From contig NZ_WIQK01000001.1 in assembly GCF_015732155.1 (NCBI RefSeq), positions 778,501 through 842,500 of the forward strand: a DNA stretch of 64,000 nucleotides, written 5' to 3'. Position numbers and translations under genes: made by a program. The notes under the pieces were generated by a model. It worked only from the letters and a program-made list of their open reading frames with translations, had not been told where the DNA came from and did not search any database. Shown in pieces: positions 26,852 to 36,094 of the stretch; positions within the stretch are counted from its first letter, which is position 1; each line of letters begins with the position of its first letter. Source of the stretch: Pectinatus sottacetonis (lineage in GTDB: Bacteria > Bacillota > Negativicutes > Selenomonadales > Selenomonadaceae).

Positions 26852-27739
26852 CTACACTTTCTCATTTGTATTTTTACCAAGTAATCCCGATGGCTTAAAC
26901 AGTAGCACCAGTATTAAAATAGCAAAAGCAGCAGCATCACGGAATGTAGATGAAATAAACCCACTTACCAATGCTTCAACTATTCCTAAGATAATTCCGC
27001 CTGCGGCAGCTCCTGGTAAAATACCAATTCCACCAAGTACAGCAGCAACAAATGCTTTCAGACCCGGCATAATGCCCATCAAAGGATCTATAGAATTATA
27101 ATATATGCCTACCAGTACACCGGCGGCTGCTGCCAGTGCCGATCCTATTCCAAAAGTAAAAGAAATAATCCTATTTGCATTAATTCCCATCAACTGCGCT
27201 GTTTCTGTATCAAAAGAAACTGCCCGCATAGCTTTTCCGACTTTTGTATATTGTACTATATAAGTAAGTAACGCCATGAGTATTATTGTAATCGCAAAAA
27301 TCATTATCTGTTGATTATTAACCACAAATGGTCCTATATGATATGCGGCATCACTTAAAACTTTTGGAAAAGTCCGGGGCTGTGGTGTAACAAAATACAT
27401 CATTGTATATTCCAAAAAGAATGATACCCCAATTGCTGTTATCAATACAGACAGACGCGGAGCCGAGCGCAGCGGCCTATATGCCAAGCGTTCTATCAAA
27501 ACTCCCAAAATCCCCGTCAATACCATTGACACCAGTAATGCTGGCAGTACCGACCAATGCATTATAGTTATACAAAAGAATCCAATATAGGCACCAACCA
27601 TATAAATATCACCGTGCGCAAAGTTAATTAATTTCATAATCCCATAAACCATAGTATATCCCAGCGCAATAAGAGCATATATGCTTCCCAGCGATATTCC
27701 ATTAATCAGCTGTTGAAAAAACTGATCCATGATACTCAT
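26852..27739 (-). CDS. livH: branched-chain amino acid ABC permease LivH
   Basis: 295 aa membrane permease. The opening QQLINGISLGSIYALIALGY and the motif MKLINFAHGDIYMVGAYIGF are diagnostic for LivH, and the cytosolic loop AVSFDTETAQLMGIN near 180 contacts the ATPases. It follows livK after ~300 bp that hold a terminator-like hairpin. Confidence 0.93.
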   Translation of the reverse strand: MSIMDQFFQQLINGISLGSIYALIALGYTMVYGIMKLINFAHGDIYMVGAYIGFFCITIMHWSVLPALLVSMVLTGILGVLIERLAYRPLRSAPRLSVLITAIGVSFFLEYTMMYFVTPQPRTFPKVLSDAAYHIGPFVVNNQQIMIFAITIILMALLTYIVQYTKVGKAMRAVSFDTETAQLMGINANRIISFTFGIGSALAAAAGVLVGIYYNSIDPLMGIMPGLKAFVAAVLGGIGILPGAAAGGIILGIVEALVSGFISSTFRDAAAFAILILVLLFKPSGLLGKNTNEKV

Positions 27740-27785
27740 ATAAAATCCCCCATTCGTAATTATTTTAATTCATATTTATAGTGAT

Positions 27786-27827
27786 AAATAAAAATGAAAC
27801 CCCCAGCCAAACAGCCGAAGGTTTCAT
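27786..27827 (-). terminator. intercistronic terminator/attenuator between livK and livH
   Basis: Minus strand: ATGAAACC, an 18-base GC-rich loop with internal pairing, GGTTTCAT, then TTTTATTT. It lies between two genes of one transporter and on their transcribed strand, so it probably lowers livHMGF expression relative to the binding protein. The rest of the 296-bp gap holds no gene. Confidence 0.65.
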
Positions 27828-28035
27828 CTCAACCGGCCCATTTTAGCAAGACACCGCTCGCCATTGAGCACAGAATGCATAATCTATAACAATACAACTG
27901 CTGACATTACAATGTTATAAATACGTGAAAATTTTACCAGCTACCAAAATTTTTATTTATTCAAGCATCATAATAATGCTACTCAGAGCACTTCAATTTT
28001 TACAACAGAAAATCAAAGTTTATAAGAATTTAATT

Positions 28036-29217
28036 TTAATCCTTAGGGGCAATTTTTTCTTTCAATAATTTATTGCCATCTTTCATTTCAATAATAACCG
28101 CTGGTTTTATCGGATTATGGTCTTTGTTCATACTAATAATTCCTGTTCCCACTTTTACATTTTTCAAATGCTCCAGTGCATCACGTATTTTCTGTGGATC
28201 AGAACTCTTAGCATCTTTAATGGCAGCAATCAGCATCTTACCTGCATCATAGCCTAATGCAGCAAATACATTAGGTGCTTCCCCATTATTTTCTTTTTTA
28301 AACATTTTAATAAAACCTTGTACATCTTTATCCTTGTTAGAATAATGTGTACTGAAATACGTGTTGTTAAGAGCCTGCTTACCTGCTATCGCTATAACTT
28401 TATTATCATCCCAGCCATCAGTTCCAAGTAATGGACATTTAATTCCCATTTCACGTGCCTGTTTAACGATCTTGCCAACTTCTTCGTAATAAGCAGGAAT
28501 AAATATAATATCTGGATTTACGGCTTTTATCTTTGTCAAAGTTGTCTGGAAATCCTGGTCTTTTTGTATAAAAGCTTCCTGATCAATTACTTTCCCGCCA
28601 GCAGCTTCAAACTTTTCCTTAAAAACTTTTCCCAGACTTTTAGAATAATCCGTGCTGGAATCAACATATATAACTGCTGTCTTTGCATGCAGCGTATCAA
28701 TAGCAAACTTTGCCATAACTTCACCTTGCTGCGGATCTATGAAACAGCTGCGGAAAATATACGGTTTGACCTTACCATCAGCCCCTACTGTAACTTTCGG
28801 GCTTGTTGCCGCTGGTGCAATAAGCGGAATTTTACTGCCTGCCACAATTGGCGATGCTGCTAAAACATCTCCTGTAGTTGCCGGTCCCACAACTGCCGAC
28901 ACATGATCCGTTATGAGTTTTGTTGTAGCATTAGCTGATTCTGAAGCTTCTGACTTACAGTCAACTTCTTCCAGTTTTATTTTTTTCCCATTGATACCAC
29001 CGGCATCATTGACTTCCTTTACTGCCAGTCTTAACCCTTTTAAAGCAGATGTGCCATAATTTGCCGCATTTCCTGTAAGCTCAAAATTTGCTCCAATTTT
29101 AATAGTATTAGCATCTGATGCACTTTTTTGTCCGCCACAGCCGGAAAAAACTGTAGCCAGCATCGTCGCACCTAAAAGCACGCCAGCAATTTTAAAATGC
29201 TTTGCTTTTAAATTCAT
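28036..29217 (-). CDS. livK: branched-chain amino acid ABC transporter substrate-binding lipoprotein
   Basis: 393 aa periplasmic-binding protein of the LivJ/LivK type. The lipoprotein signal (MNLKAKHFKIAGVLLGATML, lipobox FSGC) is followed by the Peripla_BP_6 domain with IKIGANFELTGNAANYGTSA, AVVGPATTGD and YDAGKMLIAAIKDAK. I start at the ATG at 29217 because of the GGGAGGGG box; an upstream start would add 25 residues before the signal peptide. It presents Leu/Ile/Val or related ligands to LivHMGF. Confidence 0.93.
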   Translation of the reverse strand: MNLKAKHFKIAGVLLGATMLATVFSGCGGQKSASDANTIKIGANFELTGNAANYGTSALKGLRLAVKEVNDAGGINGKKIKLEEVDCKSEASESANATTKLITDHVSAVVGPATTGDVLAASPIVAGSKIPLIAPAATSPKVTVGADGKVKPYIFRSCFIDPQQGEVMAKFAIDTLHAKTAVIYVDSSTDYSKSLGKVFKEKFEAAGGKVIDQEAFIQKDQDFQTTLTKIKAVNPDIIFIPAYYEEVGKIVKQAREMGIKCPLLGTDGWDDNKVIAIAGKQALNNTYFSTHYSNKDKDVQGFIKMFKKENNGEAPNVFAALGYDAGKMLIAAIKDAKSSDPQKIRDALEHLKNVKVGTGIISMNKDHNPIKPAVIIEMKDGNKLLKEKIAPKD

Positions 29218-29263
29218 AAAAGCCCCTCCCTGTTTATAATATTCTATTATTGCAGATAGATAT

Positions 29264-29292
29264 ATTATAGTTTGCAAGTATACACTAGTCAA
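29264..29292 (-). promoter_or_regulatory. sigma-A promoter of the liv operon
   Basis: TTGACT, exactly 17 bases, TATAAT on the minus strand, about 47 bp upstream of the livK start codon. A near-perfect housekeeping promoter. The rest of the 29293-29658 gap is AT-rich with no gene; it should also hold the manA promoter, for which I see only a weak candidate. Confidence 0.85.
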
Positions 29293-29658
29293 GAGTAATT
29301 AATATATTATTGTTATGCATTATTATGTAAAAAAGAATATTTATTTATTTTTTTAGGTAAAATTAATTTTTTATCCATATTTTATAATATATTTTCAACA
29401 TGCAATGTACTTTAATATCAATACGTCAATTTACATTTTTTCATATATTATTACTAATTATCATATTATAAACAAATTATGTAACTATTAATAGCTCAAA
29501 TATAGAACTATTGTATAATAAGTTTTCCAACAACCACATTATTTATATAATAGCAAATACTTTTTGTGAATATTTTTTTATTTAATGATTATATCATATG
29601 GACTATTGTTCCTATTTGACGTATGATATATGTATAATAAATTTAACGAGGTGACTGT

Positions 29659-30624
29659 ATGCTATATCCATTAAAATTAACTGCTCCCCTTAAAGACTAT
29701 ATCTGGGGAGGAACTCGTTTAAAAGACGAATTCAATAAAAAAACCGATATGAAAATAGTTGCAGAAAGCTGGGAATTATCATGTCACAAGGCCGGCACCA
29801 ATATAATCGAAAATGGTGAGTTCAAAGATCAATTATTTTCTGCCTATTTAGATAAGTACGGTAAAAAAGTAATTGGTACCAAAGCAAAGGATATTAATTA
29901 TTTCCCCTTACTCATTAAATTAATTGATGCCCACGACAACTTATCAGTACAGGTTCATCCCAATGATGATTATGCCCAGGCTGTAGAAGGCGAACCAGGA
30001 AAAACAGAAATGTGGTACGTTGTTGATGCTGAGCCAGGTGCTAAACTCATTTATGGTTTCACACATAATATAAGCCATGATGAATTTGAAAAGCGCATAA
30101 ATGATAATACGCTACTTGATGTATGCAACCAAGTTCCCGTAAAAAAAGGTGATGTATTTTTCATTAACTCAGGAACACTGCATGCTATCGGCAAAGGTAT
30201 CCTCATTGCTGAAATTCAGCAAAATTCCAATACTACTTATCGTGTTTATGACTATGGACGTATAGGCAAGGATGGTAAACCAAGAGATCTTCACATCGCC
30301 AAGGCTTTGGCCGTAACCAACCTTACACCTCCTACTCACAAAACAGGTGCTTTAGCTTCAATAAAAGCTTTTTCCGATTATAAAATTAAGATTTTATCTC
30401 AGTGTAATTTATTTTCTGTATATCATTTTGACCTGTCAGGCAATTGTTCTTTACGGGCAGATGAAGAATCATTCCATTCTTTGATGATATTAGATGGTGA
30501 AGTCTGCTTTGAATCACCAACAGAAAGTATGACATTGAAAAAGGGCGATAGTTTATTTATTCCTGCCGGCATGGGTGATTATCGTGTCAACGGCATGGGT
30601 GAATTCATTTTAACTACCCTTTAA
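29659..30624 (+). CDS. manA: class I mannose-6-phosphate isomerase
   Basis: 321 aa, the short Firmicute form of ManA; interconverts fructose-6-P and mannose-6-P using zinc. Visible motifs are KDYIWGG at the start, SVQVHPNDDYA (zinc ligand His), GKTEMWYVV (Glu ligand), SGTLHAIGKG (His ligand) and QQNSNTTYRVYDYGR with the catalytic Arg. The C-terminal cupin-like domain ends with KKGDSLFIPAG. It stands alone, with a terminator 7 bp after the stop. Confidence 0.93.
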   Translation: MLYPLKLTAPLKDYIWGGTRLKDEFNKKTDMKIVAESWELSCHKAGTNIIENGEFKDQLFSAYLDKYGKKVIGTKAKDINYFPLLIKLIDAHDNLSVQVHPNDDYAQAVEGEPGKTEMWYVVDAEPGAKLIYGFTHNISHDEFEKRINDNTLLDVCNQVPVKKGDVFFINSGTLHAIGKGILIAEIQQNSNTTYRVYDYGRIGKDGKPRDLHIAKALAVTNLTPPTHKTGALASIKAFSDYKIKILSQCNLFSVYHFDLSGNCSLRADEESFHSLMILDGEVCFESPTESMTLKKGDSLFIPAGMGDYRVNGMGEFILTTL

Positions 30625-30631
30625 AAAATAA

Positions 30632-30657
30632 AAAAAGAGAGGAATTCCTCTCTTTTT
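30632..30657. terminator. terminator after manA
   Basis: Palindromic AAAAAGAGAGGAA/TTCCTCTCTTTTT followed by more T, 7 bp past the manA stop; usable in both directions. Confidence 0.88.
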
Positions 30658-30674
30658 TTTATTTTTTTATAAAC

Positions 30675-30702
30675 AAAAAACCTTCTTCTATGGGGAAGAA
30701 GG
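30675..30702 (-). terminator. terminator of tRNA-Lys
   Basis: Minus strand: CCTTCTTC, 6-base loop, GAAGAAGG, then TTTTTTG; begins 11 bp after the tRNA 3' end. Confidence 0.82.
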
Positions 30703-30712
30703 TCTATATTCA

Positions 30713-30788
30713 TGGTGGCTCACCCGAGATTCGAACTCGGGACACCCTGATTAAAAGTCAGGTGCTCTGCCAACTGAGCTAGTGAACC
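30713..30788 (-). tRNA. tRNA-Lys (anticodon TTT)
   Basis: 76 nt with encoded CCA. Acceptor GGTTCAC pairs with GTGAGCC, D arm AGCTCAGTTGGCAGAGC, anticodon loop CTTTTAA giving UUU, T arm CCGAGTTCGAATCTCGG. Confidence 0.96.
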
Positions 30789-30868
30789 TTTTGTTATGCA
30801 GCTCATTGAGCTGACTAAGATAGTATACTAAAAATACACAGACATGTCAATACTTTTTTTAATTTATA

Positions 30869-32053
30869 TTATTTTTTAATAAAATGATATGCATTTATAG
30901 CTTTTCCATCGGTTTTATATCCTTGGATATCAAAATAATCCTGCCCTGCATCTATACGATAATACGTCGGTGTATTATCCATAAAATATTCATCAAATAT
31001 TTCTCCTGGCACGTTTCTGTTTTTGTTTGTATTAATTATGTTTTTTCCTATGTCGGTATGCTGCATATATACATATGCATTTTTAGTCAGTACAAGGTCA
31101 ACATGGTGTTTTTGCAGTACGGGTAGAAAAATATATCCAAGTTCATTTGGCTGATTATGCAAAAAATCTTGCCACGGTGAATCATACATGAGAACAACTT
31201 TCCATGGCAGCTTTGAAACTGACAAATCATTATCCAGCCATTGCCTTTCATCATTCAACAAAATCCGTTTTCCCCTCGAATATGTATCTAGAACAGCAAA
31301 ATGTACCGATCCATAATCAAATGAATATGCATCTCTCCTAACTGAATATTCTCCATTTTCAGGAACGTTAAAGAATACTTTTAACGGATCTATATTATTT
31401 TCTGCATAAATATGATTTCCTTCAGCTACAGGAACCAGTGGTCTTGTTTCCGAAAAACATTTTATTGCCATAAACCAATTCTTCCATTCACTTATATTGG
31501 TAAAATTTCGAACCGGTTCTCCCATACTGACAAAAAAATCCGCATCCTTATTATTTTTATATGCAATACTCGCTGTTTTATTAAAAAAATGCTCATTTTT
31601 TATATTTGACATATTAAAAACTATTGCCGTACATTTCTTTTTATTTTCATTAGGTGTAATAAAAGAACGCCATGGTAAGTATCTATCACCGCAGGCAACT
31701 CTATAACGGTAAATTGTATCAGGCTCCAGTGAGCGCAGTTTAACCGTATATACATATAAATTATCAGCAGACGGCACCCGTGTATTTGTAGCATTATAAA
31801 CTATATTGCAGTGATCATTATAGGAAAGCTGCAGCACAGCTTTATCTTTTTTCCCCAGCCATGAAATTGTTCTTTCATGCGGGGGATCAGGGGCAATAAC
31901 CTGCCACATATAAATAGGTCTTCCTGTAACTTGTTCAAAAAAATTCATATATTTTACTTCTAAATTTTTTGCTGTTACCGGAAAAAAGCAGTATAGTATC
32001 ACTATAAAAAAAATTATCGTAAATAAAGATAATGCCACAAATTTCTTTGCCAT
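30869..32053 (-). CDS. purple-acid-phosphatase-like protein with degenerate metal site
   Basis: 394 aa with an N-terminal membrane anchor (about 5-25), an Fn3-like PAP N-terminal domain (about 50-135) and a calcineurin-like phosphoesterase fold. The fold is recognisable, but the metal ligands are largely gone: the first Asp motif reads FNMSN (146-150), the GD motif reads MGEPV (177-181), GNH is kept (212-214), the following HxP motif reads MYDSP (289-293), and GHxHxYER reads KNAYVYM (324-330). It is probably an extracytoplasmic non-enzymatic homologue. Lineage decay is an alternative, but the frame is intact with a good start. Confidence 0.78.
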   Translation of the reverse strand: MAKKFVALSLFTIIFFIVILYCFFPVTAKNLEVKYMNFFEQVTGRPIYMWQVIAPDPPHERTISWLGKKDKAVLQLSYNDHCNIVYNATNTRVPSADNLYVYTVKLRSLEPDTIYRYRVACGDRYLPWRSFITPNENKKKCTAIVFNMSNIKNEHFFNKTASIAYKNNKDADFFVSMGEPVRNFTNISEWKNWFMAIKCFSETRPLVPVAEGNHIYAENNIDPLKVFFNVPENGEYSVRRDAYSFDYGSVHFAVLDTYSRGKRILLNDERQWLDNDLSVSKLPWKVVLMYDSPWQDFLHNQPNELGYIFLPVLQKHHVDLVLTKNAYVYMQHTDIGKNIINTNKNRNVPGEIFDEYFMDNTPTYYRIDAGQDYFDIQGYKTDGKAINAYHFIKK

Positions 32054-32125
32054 CTTACAAAAGTCCCTTCTTTTGAAGAATTATAAACCAATATACACAA
32101 ATACAATTTATATAATACAAAAAAA

Positions 32126-32143
32126 GCACCGCAACTGCGGTGC
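32126..32143 (-). terminator. terminator of tRNA-Gln
   Basis: Minus strand: GCACCGCA, GT, TGCGGTGC, then seven T residues; 11 bp beyond the tRNA end. Confidence 0.85.
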
Positions 32144-32154
32144 ATATATTCAAA

Positions 32155-32230
32155 TGGCTGGGGTAGCTGGACTCGAACCAACGCATGCGGGATTCAGAAT
32201 CCCGTGCCTTACCAACTTGGCGATACCCCA
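32155..32230 (-). tRNA. tRNA-Gln (anticodon CTG)
   Basis: 76 nt with encoded CCA. It starts U1 (TGGGGTA) paired with TACCCCA, anticodon loop TTCTGAA between CGGGA and TCCCG giving CUG, T arm CGTTGGTTCGAGTCCAGC. Confidence 0.94.
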
Positions 32231-32360
32231 ATACTTTTGCTGACTTAAATATTATATACATACTTGAAAAAAAAGTCAAGTAAAATATTCTTCTCTTGAC
32301 TATTATTTCTTCAATATGCTAATGTTTTATATAATCTCATTTATTTTGAGGAGGAATCAC

Positions 32361-33002
32361 ATGAAAAAACCAATTTTACTAATTATAGTATCTTTATTTA
32401 TTATTGCCCTTAATGTACCCTGCTATGCCATGCAAGTCATCGAATCACATCAACTGGCCCAGTTTAATACAAATGATCTCTGGGGAGAAGTAAGAGGTGT
32501 ACGTACTACAGGTCAATGGGGCAAATATGTACGTTTTCGTTTATACATGCCCGATGACTATACAGGAAAAATCCAAGGTAATTTATTAATTGACGGTCAA
32601 GCCAGCAATATAAACTTTAGTTTCTTGCCTGGAGGAATAATAAAAATATTTGAATTTAAAACTATAAACCCTAATATGATCTTTTGGATAATCAAAGATA
32701 ACTCCTCTGATAACAAGGGACTTACGTACGATTTTTATTTAATAGGTCCTTATAAAGGGAGCTATACCAAGTATGTAACAATGGATAATCTCGTCGGTAT
32801 GGGCTGGTCCAGTGTAAATATGAAAGTCAGACAGCTTATAACCAAGGGAGGATGGCCGGTTTTGCAGGGATACTCTGACAATGGCAACAGCCTGGTATTA
32901 ACAGAAAATCTTGTTTTGTCATGGGATCCTGAAGCCATCTGGTTTAAAATGGACAACTATCCGCTTAACACTCCCGTACGAGAAATCATACCTGATAATT
33001 AA
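32361..33002 (+). CDS. secreted protein of unknown function
   Basis: 213 aa from the ATG at 32361, which has GAGGAGG 6 bp upstream. The signal peptide (KKPILLIIVSLFIIALNVPCYA) is probably cleaved after CYA at about residue 24. The mature part is predicted mostly beta and has no motif I recognise; aromatic and glycine residues (SWDPEAIW, GMGWSSVNMK) suggest a small beta-sandwich. A periplasmic location is expected in a diderm. It is convergent with the HD gene; no operon partner. Confidence 0.72.
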   Translation: MKKPILLIIVSLFIIALNVPCYAMQVIESHQLAQFNTNDLWGEVRGVRTTGQWGKYVRFRLYMPDDYTGKIQGNLLIDGQASNINFSFLPGGIIKIFEFKTINPNMIFWIIKDNSSDNKGLTYDFYLIGPYKGSYTKYVTMDNLVGMGWSSVNMKVRQLITKGGWPVLQGYSDNGNSLVLTENLVLSWDPEAIWFKMDNYPLNTPVREIIPDN

Positions 33003-33020
33003 AGTGAACCGCAATATGAC

Positions 33021-33602
33021 TTATTTATTAATTTCCATGTGAATTTTTTCTTCTTCTGCTTTCATCGCATCCAATGTTTTATCCAGCAGTTCTTCTATCG
33101 GCCATCTCAGCATTTCTGCTCCTTGATTTATAATATCACGTGAACATCCTGCCGCAAATTTCTTATCCTTGAATTTCTTCTTCAAGCTCTTTAGTGGCAT
33201 ATCCTGTACACTCTTTGATGGACGCATAAGAGCAGCCGCTCCGATAAGCCCTGTCAATTCATCGCTGGCAAACAAAACTTTCTCCATCTGATGTTCCGGC
33301 TTTATATCAACACATATACCATAACCATGTGAGCAAACAGCATGGATTAATTCGTCTTCGGCGCCTATTTCTGCCAACAGTTCCGGTGCTTTTTTACAGT
33401 GTTCCTCTGGATATTTCTCAAAATCAATATCATGCAAAAGGCCGACAATTTCCCAAAAATCAGCTTCAGCTCCATAGCCAAGTTTATCAGCATACCAGCG
33501 CATAACAGCTGCAACAGTCAAACCATGCAACTGATGGAATTCTTCTTTATTATATTTTTTCAAATGTTCCCACGCTTGTTGTTTAGTAATTTTTGTCTGC
33601 AT
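33021..33602 (-). CDS. HD-domain hydrolase
   Basis: 193 aa. The metal-binding HD motif is LLHDIDFEKYPEEH at about 50-63, with a later His in AVCSHGYG near 89 and Asp in FASDELTGL near 110. This subgroup is usually called an HDIG/HD phosphohydrolase of unknown substrate. It follows the ThiF-like gene by 7 bp, so it belongs to the cobQ-thiF-HD unit. Confidence 0.82.
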   Translation of the reverse strand: MQTKITKQQAWEHLKKYNKEEFHQLHGLTVAAVMRWYADKLGYGAEADFWEIVGLLHDIDFEKYPEEHCKKAPELLAEIGAEDELIHAVCSHGYGICVDIKPEHQMEKVLFASDELTGLIGAAALMRPSKSVQDMPLKSLKKKFKDKKFAAGCSRDIINQGAEMLRWPIEELLDKTLDAMKAEEEKIHMEINK

Positions 33603-33609
33603 AAATTAA

Positions 33610-34365
33610 TTATTCTCCCTTATTCAGCCCACATGACATACATTTTTCATCACGTGGTACATTTATTGTCCTAAACTTTGCCGTCGCAGCATTATAGGTC
33701 AGCAGCCTGCCTGTAAGCAGGCTGCCTATACCAGTTATATACTTCACAGCCTCCACTGCCTCAAGTGTCCCGATTATCCCTGCTACAGGTGATAAAATTC
33801 CCGCTGTTTTGCATGTCGGTACCGTATCCGGGGGAACATCCCCAAATAAGCAGCGATAACAGGGGCCTCTCCCGGGGACATATGTCATAAGCTGTCCCTT
33901 ATAAGCTAAAACTCCTGCATGCACATAAGCCTTCTTTTTTTGCACACAAATATCATTTATTAAAAATTTTGCGGTAAAATTATCAACAGCATCGATTACA
34001 AAATCATAATCTTCAATAATATCAGCCAGATTGTTTTTATTTATGAACTCATTGTAAATTTTTATCTCTACATCTGGATTTTGTTCCTGCAGCAGTTCCT
34101 TTGCCGACAGTACCTTAGCTTTACCGATATTTTTCTCCATATGTATAATCTGTCGCGGCAGGTTTGACAGCTCCACCTTATCCCCATCAGCTAATCCTAT
34201 CGTACCAACTCCCAACGCAGCCAAGTATAAACTGCTTGGCGAACCTAATCCCCCTGCTCCGATTATCAAAACTCTGCTGGATAAAAGTTTTTCCTGTCCT
34301 GCAGCACCCATATCATCCAGTAAAATCTGCCTTTCATAGCGTTCTTTTTCCTTGGCAGTTAACAT
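33610..34365 (-). CDS. ThiF/MoeB/HesA-family adenylyltransferase
   Basis: 251 aa E1-like enzyme that adenylates the C-terminus of a small sulfur-carrier protein (ThiS/MoaD type). The nucleotide-binding loop GAGGLGSPSSLYLAALGV lies at about 34-51, RQIIHMEKNIGK near 72, a cysteine pair CYRC near 165 with CMSC at the end (zinc), and the candidate catalytic Cys in PTCKTAGIL. I choose the ATG at 34365 for its distance to AAAGG. No ThiS or MoaD gene is nearby, so thiamine, molybdopterin or another role cannot be chosen. Confidence 0.82.
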   Translation of the reverse strand: MLTAKEKERYERQILLDDMGAAGQEKLLSSRVLIIGAGGLGSPSSLYLAALGVGTIGLADGDKVELSNLPRQIIHMEKNIGKAKVLSAKELLQEQNPDVEIKIYNEFINKNNLADIIEDYDFVIDAVDNFTAKFLINDICVQKKKAYVHAGVLAYKGQLMTYVPGRGPCYRCLFGDVPPDTVPTCKTAGILSPVAGIIGTLEAVEAVKYITGIGSLLTGRLLTYNAATAKFRTINVPRDEKCMSCGLNKGE

Positions 34366-34390
34366 TTTCATCATCCTTTCATCAGCAGTT

Positions 34391-35920
34391 TTATCCCTGT
34401 TCCTTTATTATCCGAGTAAGCCTGCTCATATTGAGTGCACTGCGCACTGTCTGTGCCAGACGGTTAAATGCCGCCTGCTTTTGTGCTGCATAATTTTGTT
34501 TGGCAGCAAGTGGCTGCAAACCTTTTTTTGCTCTTAATATATTCAGTAAACTTCTTCTGTATTCATCATTATCGAAAATTCCATGTATGTATGATCCCAA
34601 AACAAGTCCATCTGCTGAAACTGCACCGTCAATTTTATAAGCTTTCCTGCCACTGCTGGTATCTATGATAAAAGGATGCTGTACTTTTTCCGTAAATTCA
34701 GTAACGCCCATATGTATTTCATAGCCATGTAAATCATAAAACTTCTTTCTTTGTCCCATAAATTCCCAGTCCATTGATTTTGCTGTCACTTGTGACGTTA
34801 CCTTTTTTTCCGCAAAAGTCGTAATCATCGGCAGAAAATCCAATCCTGCTATTTCATCATTATCAGATTCAACATGGTACGGATCGCAAATCTTTTTACC
34901 CAGCATTTGATAACCACCACAAATTCCAATTATAGGTATTCTTTTTGCCCGTGCTTCCTGTAATTTCTTTTCCAGGTTATTTTTGCGCAAATACAACAAA
35001 TCTTCCGTAGTATTTTTGCTTCCCGGTAAAATTATCAGATCCGGCTGTCCTATTTCCTCACTATCCGCAGCATAATAAAGATTAACATCTTCCTCCTGCG
35101 ACAAAGCATCAAAATCAGTAAAATTAGAAATTTTCGGTGTTCGGACAACTGCAACCTTCAAAGGGGCTGCATCATTTACCATTATTTTTTTATCATCAAG
35201 AGAAACTGAATCTTCATCGTCAATCCCTAGATTTTCCAAATATGGGATCACACCTAAAACCGGCTTTCCCGTCTTTTTTTCAAGAAAATCAATGGCTGGT
35301 TCCAGCAACTTTATATCCCCACGGAACTTGTTTATAATCAGCCCTTTTACTAATTTTCTTTCCTCATCATCCAGCAGTTCCAGAGTGCCTACCAGAGAAG
35401 CCAGCGCACCGCCCCTGTCTATATCAGCAATAAGAAGTACCGGTGCTTTCAAATATTTTGCTATGCGCATATTTACTATATCATTAGCTTTTAGATTTAT
35501 TTCTGCCGGACTACCCGCCCCTTCAATCGCAAGCATTTCAAATCTGTCCTGCAATATAGCTAACGCTTTTTTTACCGTAGAAAAGGCTTTCAGGGAATAC
35601 CCTTGGTGATATTCCTTAGCCGACATATTCCCTACCGGCTTTCCCATCAATATGACTTGGGAACAGGAATTGCCTGTAGGCTTTAAAAGGACCGGGTTCA
35701 TTTCTACCTGTGGTTTCAATCCAGCTGCCTCTGCCTGGGCAATCTGCGCCCGTCCCATTTCCCGCCCATCTTCTGTCACATAAGAATTAAGCGCCATATT
35801 TTGCGCTTTAAATGGAGCAATATTTATCCCATCCTGAAAAAATATACGGCAAAGTGCCGTAGTTAAGATACTTTTGCCAACATGGGACGACGTACCCTGC
35901 AGCATAATATATTTTGCCAT
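34391..35920 (-). CDS. cobQ: cobyric acid synthase
   Basis: 509 aa. Amidates the b, d, e and g side chains of adenosylcobyrinate a,c-diamide in cobalamin synthesis. The N-terminal dethiobiotin-synthetase-like ATPase has QGTSSHVGKSILTTALCRIF; the C-terminal GATase-like domain has the nucleophile in GICGGYQMLG and His in GSYIHGIFDND. Length is standard. A terminator-like hairpin separates it from cbiA upstream; downstream it is 25 bp from the ThiF-like gene. Confidence 0.95.
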   Translation of the reverse strand: MAKYIMLQGTSSHVGKSILTTALCRIFFQDGINIAPFKAQNMALNSYVTEDGREMGRAQIAQAEAAGLKPQVEMNPVLLKPTGNSCSQVILMGKPVGNMSAKEYHQGYSLKAFSTVKKALAILQDRFEMLAIEGAGSPAEINLKANDIVNMRIAKYLKAPVLLIADIDRGGALASLVGTLELLDDEERKLVKGLIINKFRGDIKLLEPAIDFLEKKTGKPVLGVIPYLENLGIDDEDSVSLDDKKIMVNDAAPLKVAVVRTPKISNFTDFDALSQEEDVNLYYAADSEEIGQPDLIILPGSKNTTEDLLYLRKNNLEKKLQEARAKRIPIIGICGGYQMLGKKICDPYHVESDNDEIAGLDFLPMITTFAEKKVTSQVTAKSMDWEFMGQRKKFYDLHGYEIHMGVTEFTEKVQHPFIIDTSSGRKAYKIDGAVSADGLVLGSYIHGIFDNDEYRRSLLNILRAKKGLQPLAAKQNYAAQKQAAFNRLAQTVRSALNMSRLTRIIKEQG

Positions 35921-36019
35921 GCCAAAATTCCCCCCAATAATTTTTTAATTATAAATTCAAGCTTACCACAGTAAATTTTAAATCACAACCTTGTACAAAC
36001 TAAAATAAATATAAAAATA

Positions 36020-36055
36020 AAACTCTATGGTACAGTAAAAACTGCCATAGAGTTT
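36020..36055 (-). terminator. terminator between cbiA and cobQ
   Basis: Minus strand: AAACTCTATGG, a loop with CAGT/ACTG pairing, CCATAGAGTTT, then TATTTTTAT. It lies after cbiA on the transcribed strand, suggesting that cobQ has its own promoter or receives partial read-through. Confidence 0.8.
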
Positions 36056-36094
36056 CACCTATGATAATCATCATAATAAATATATTTTATAAGA

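Noticed and set aside
32055-32279. 74-codon frame across tRNA-Gln
   Set aside because: It contains the whole tRNA; coincidental frame.
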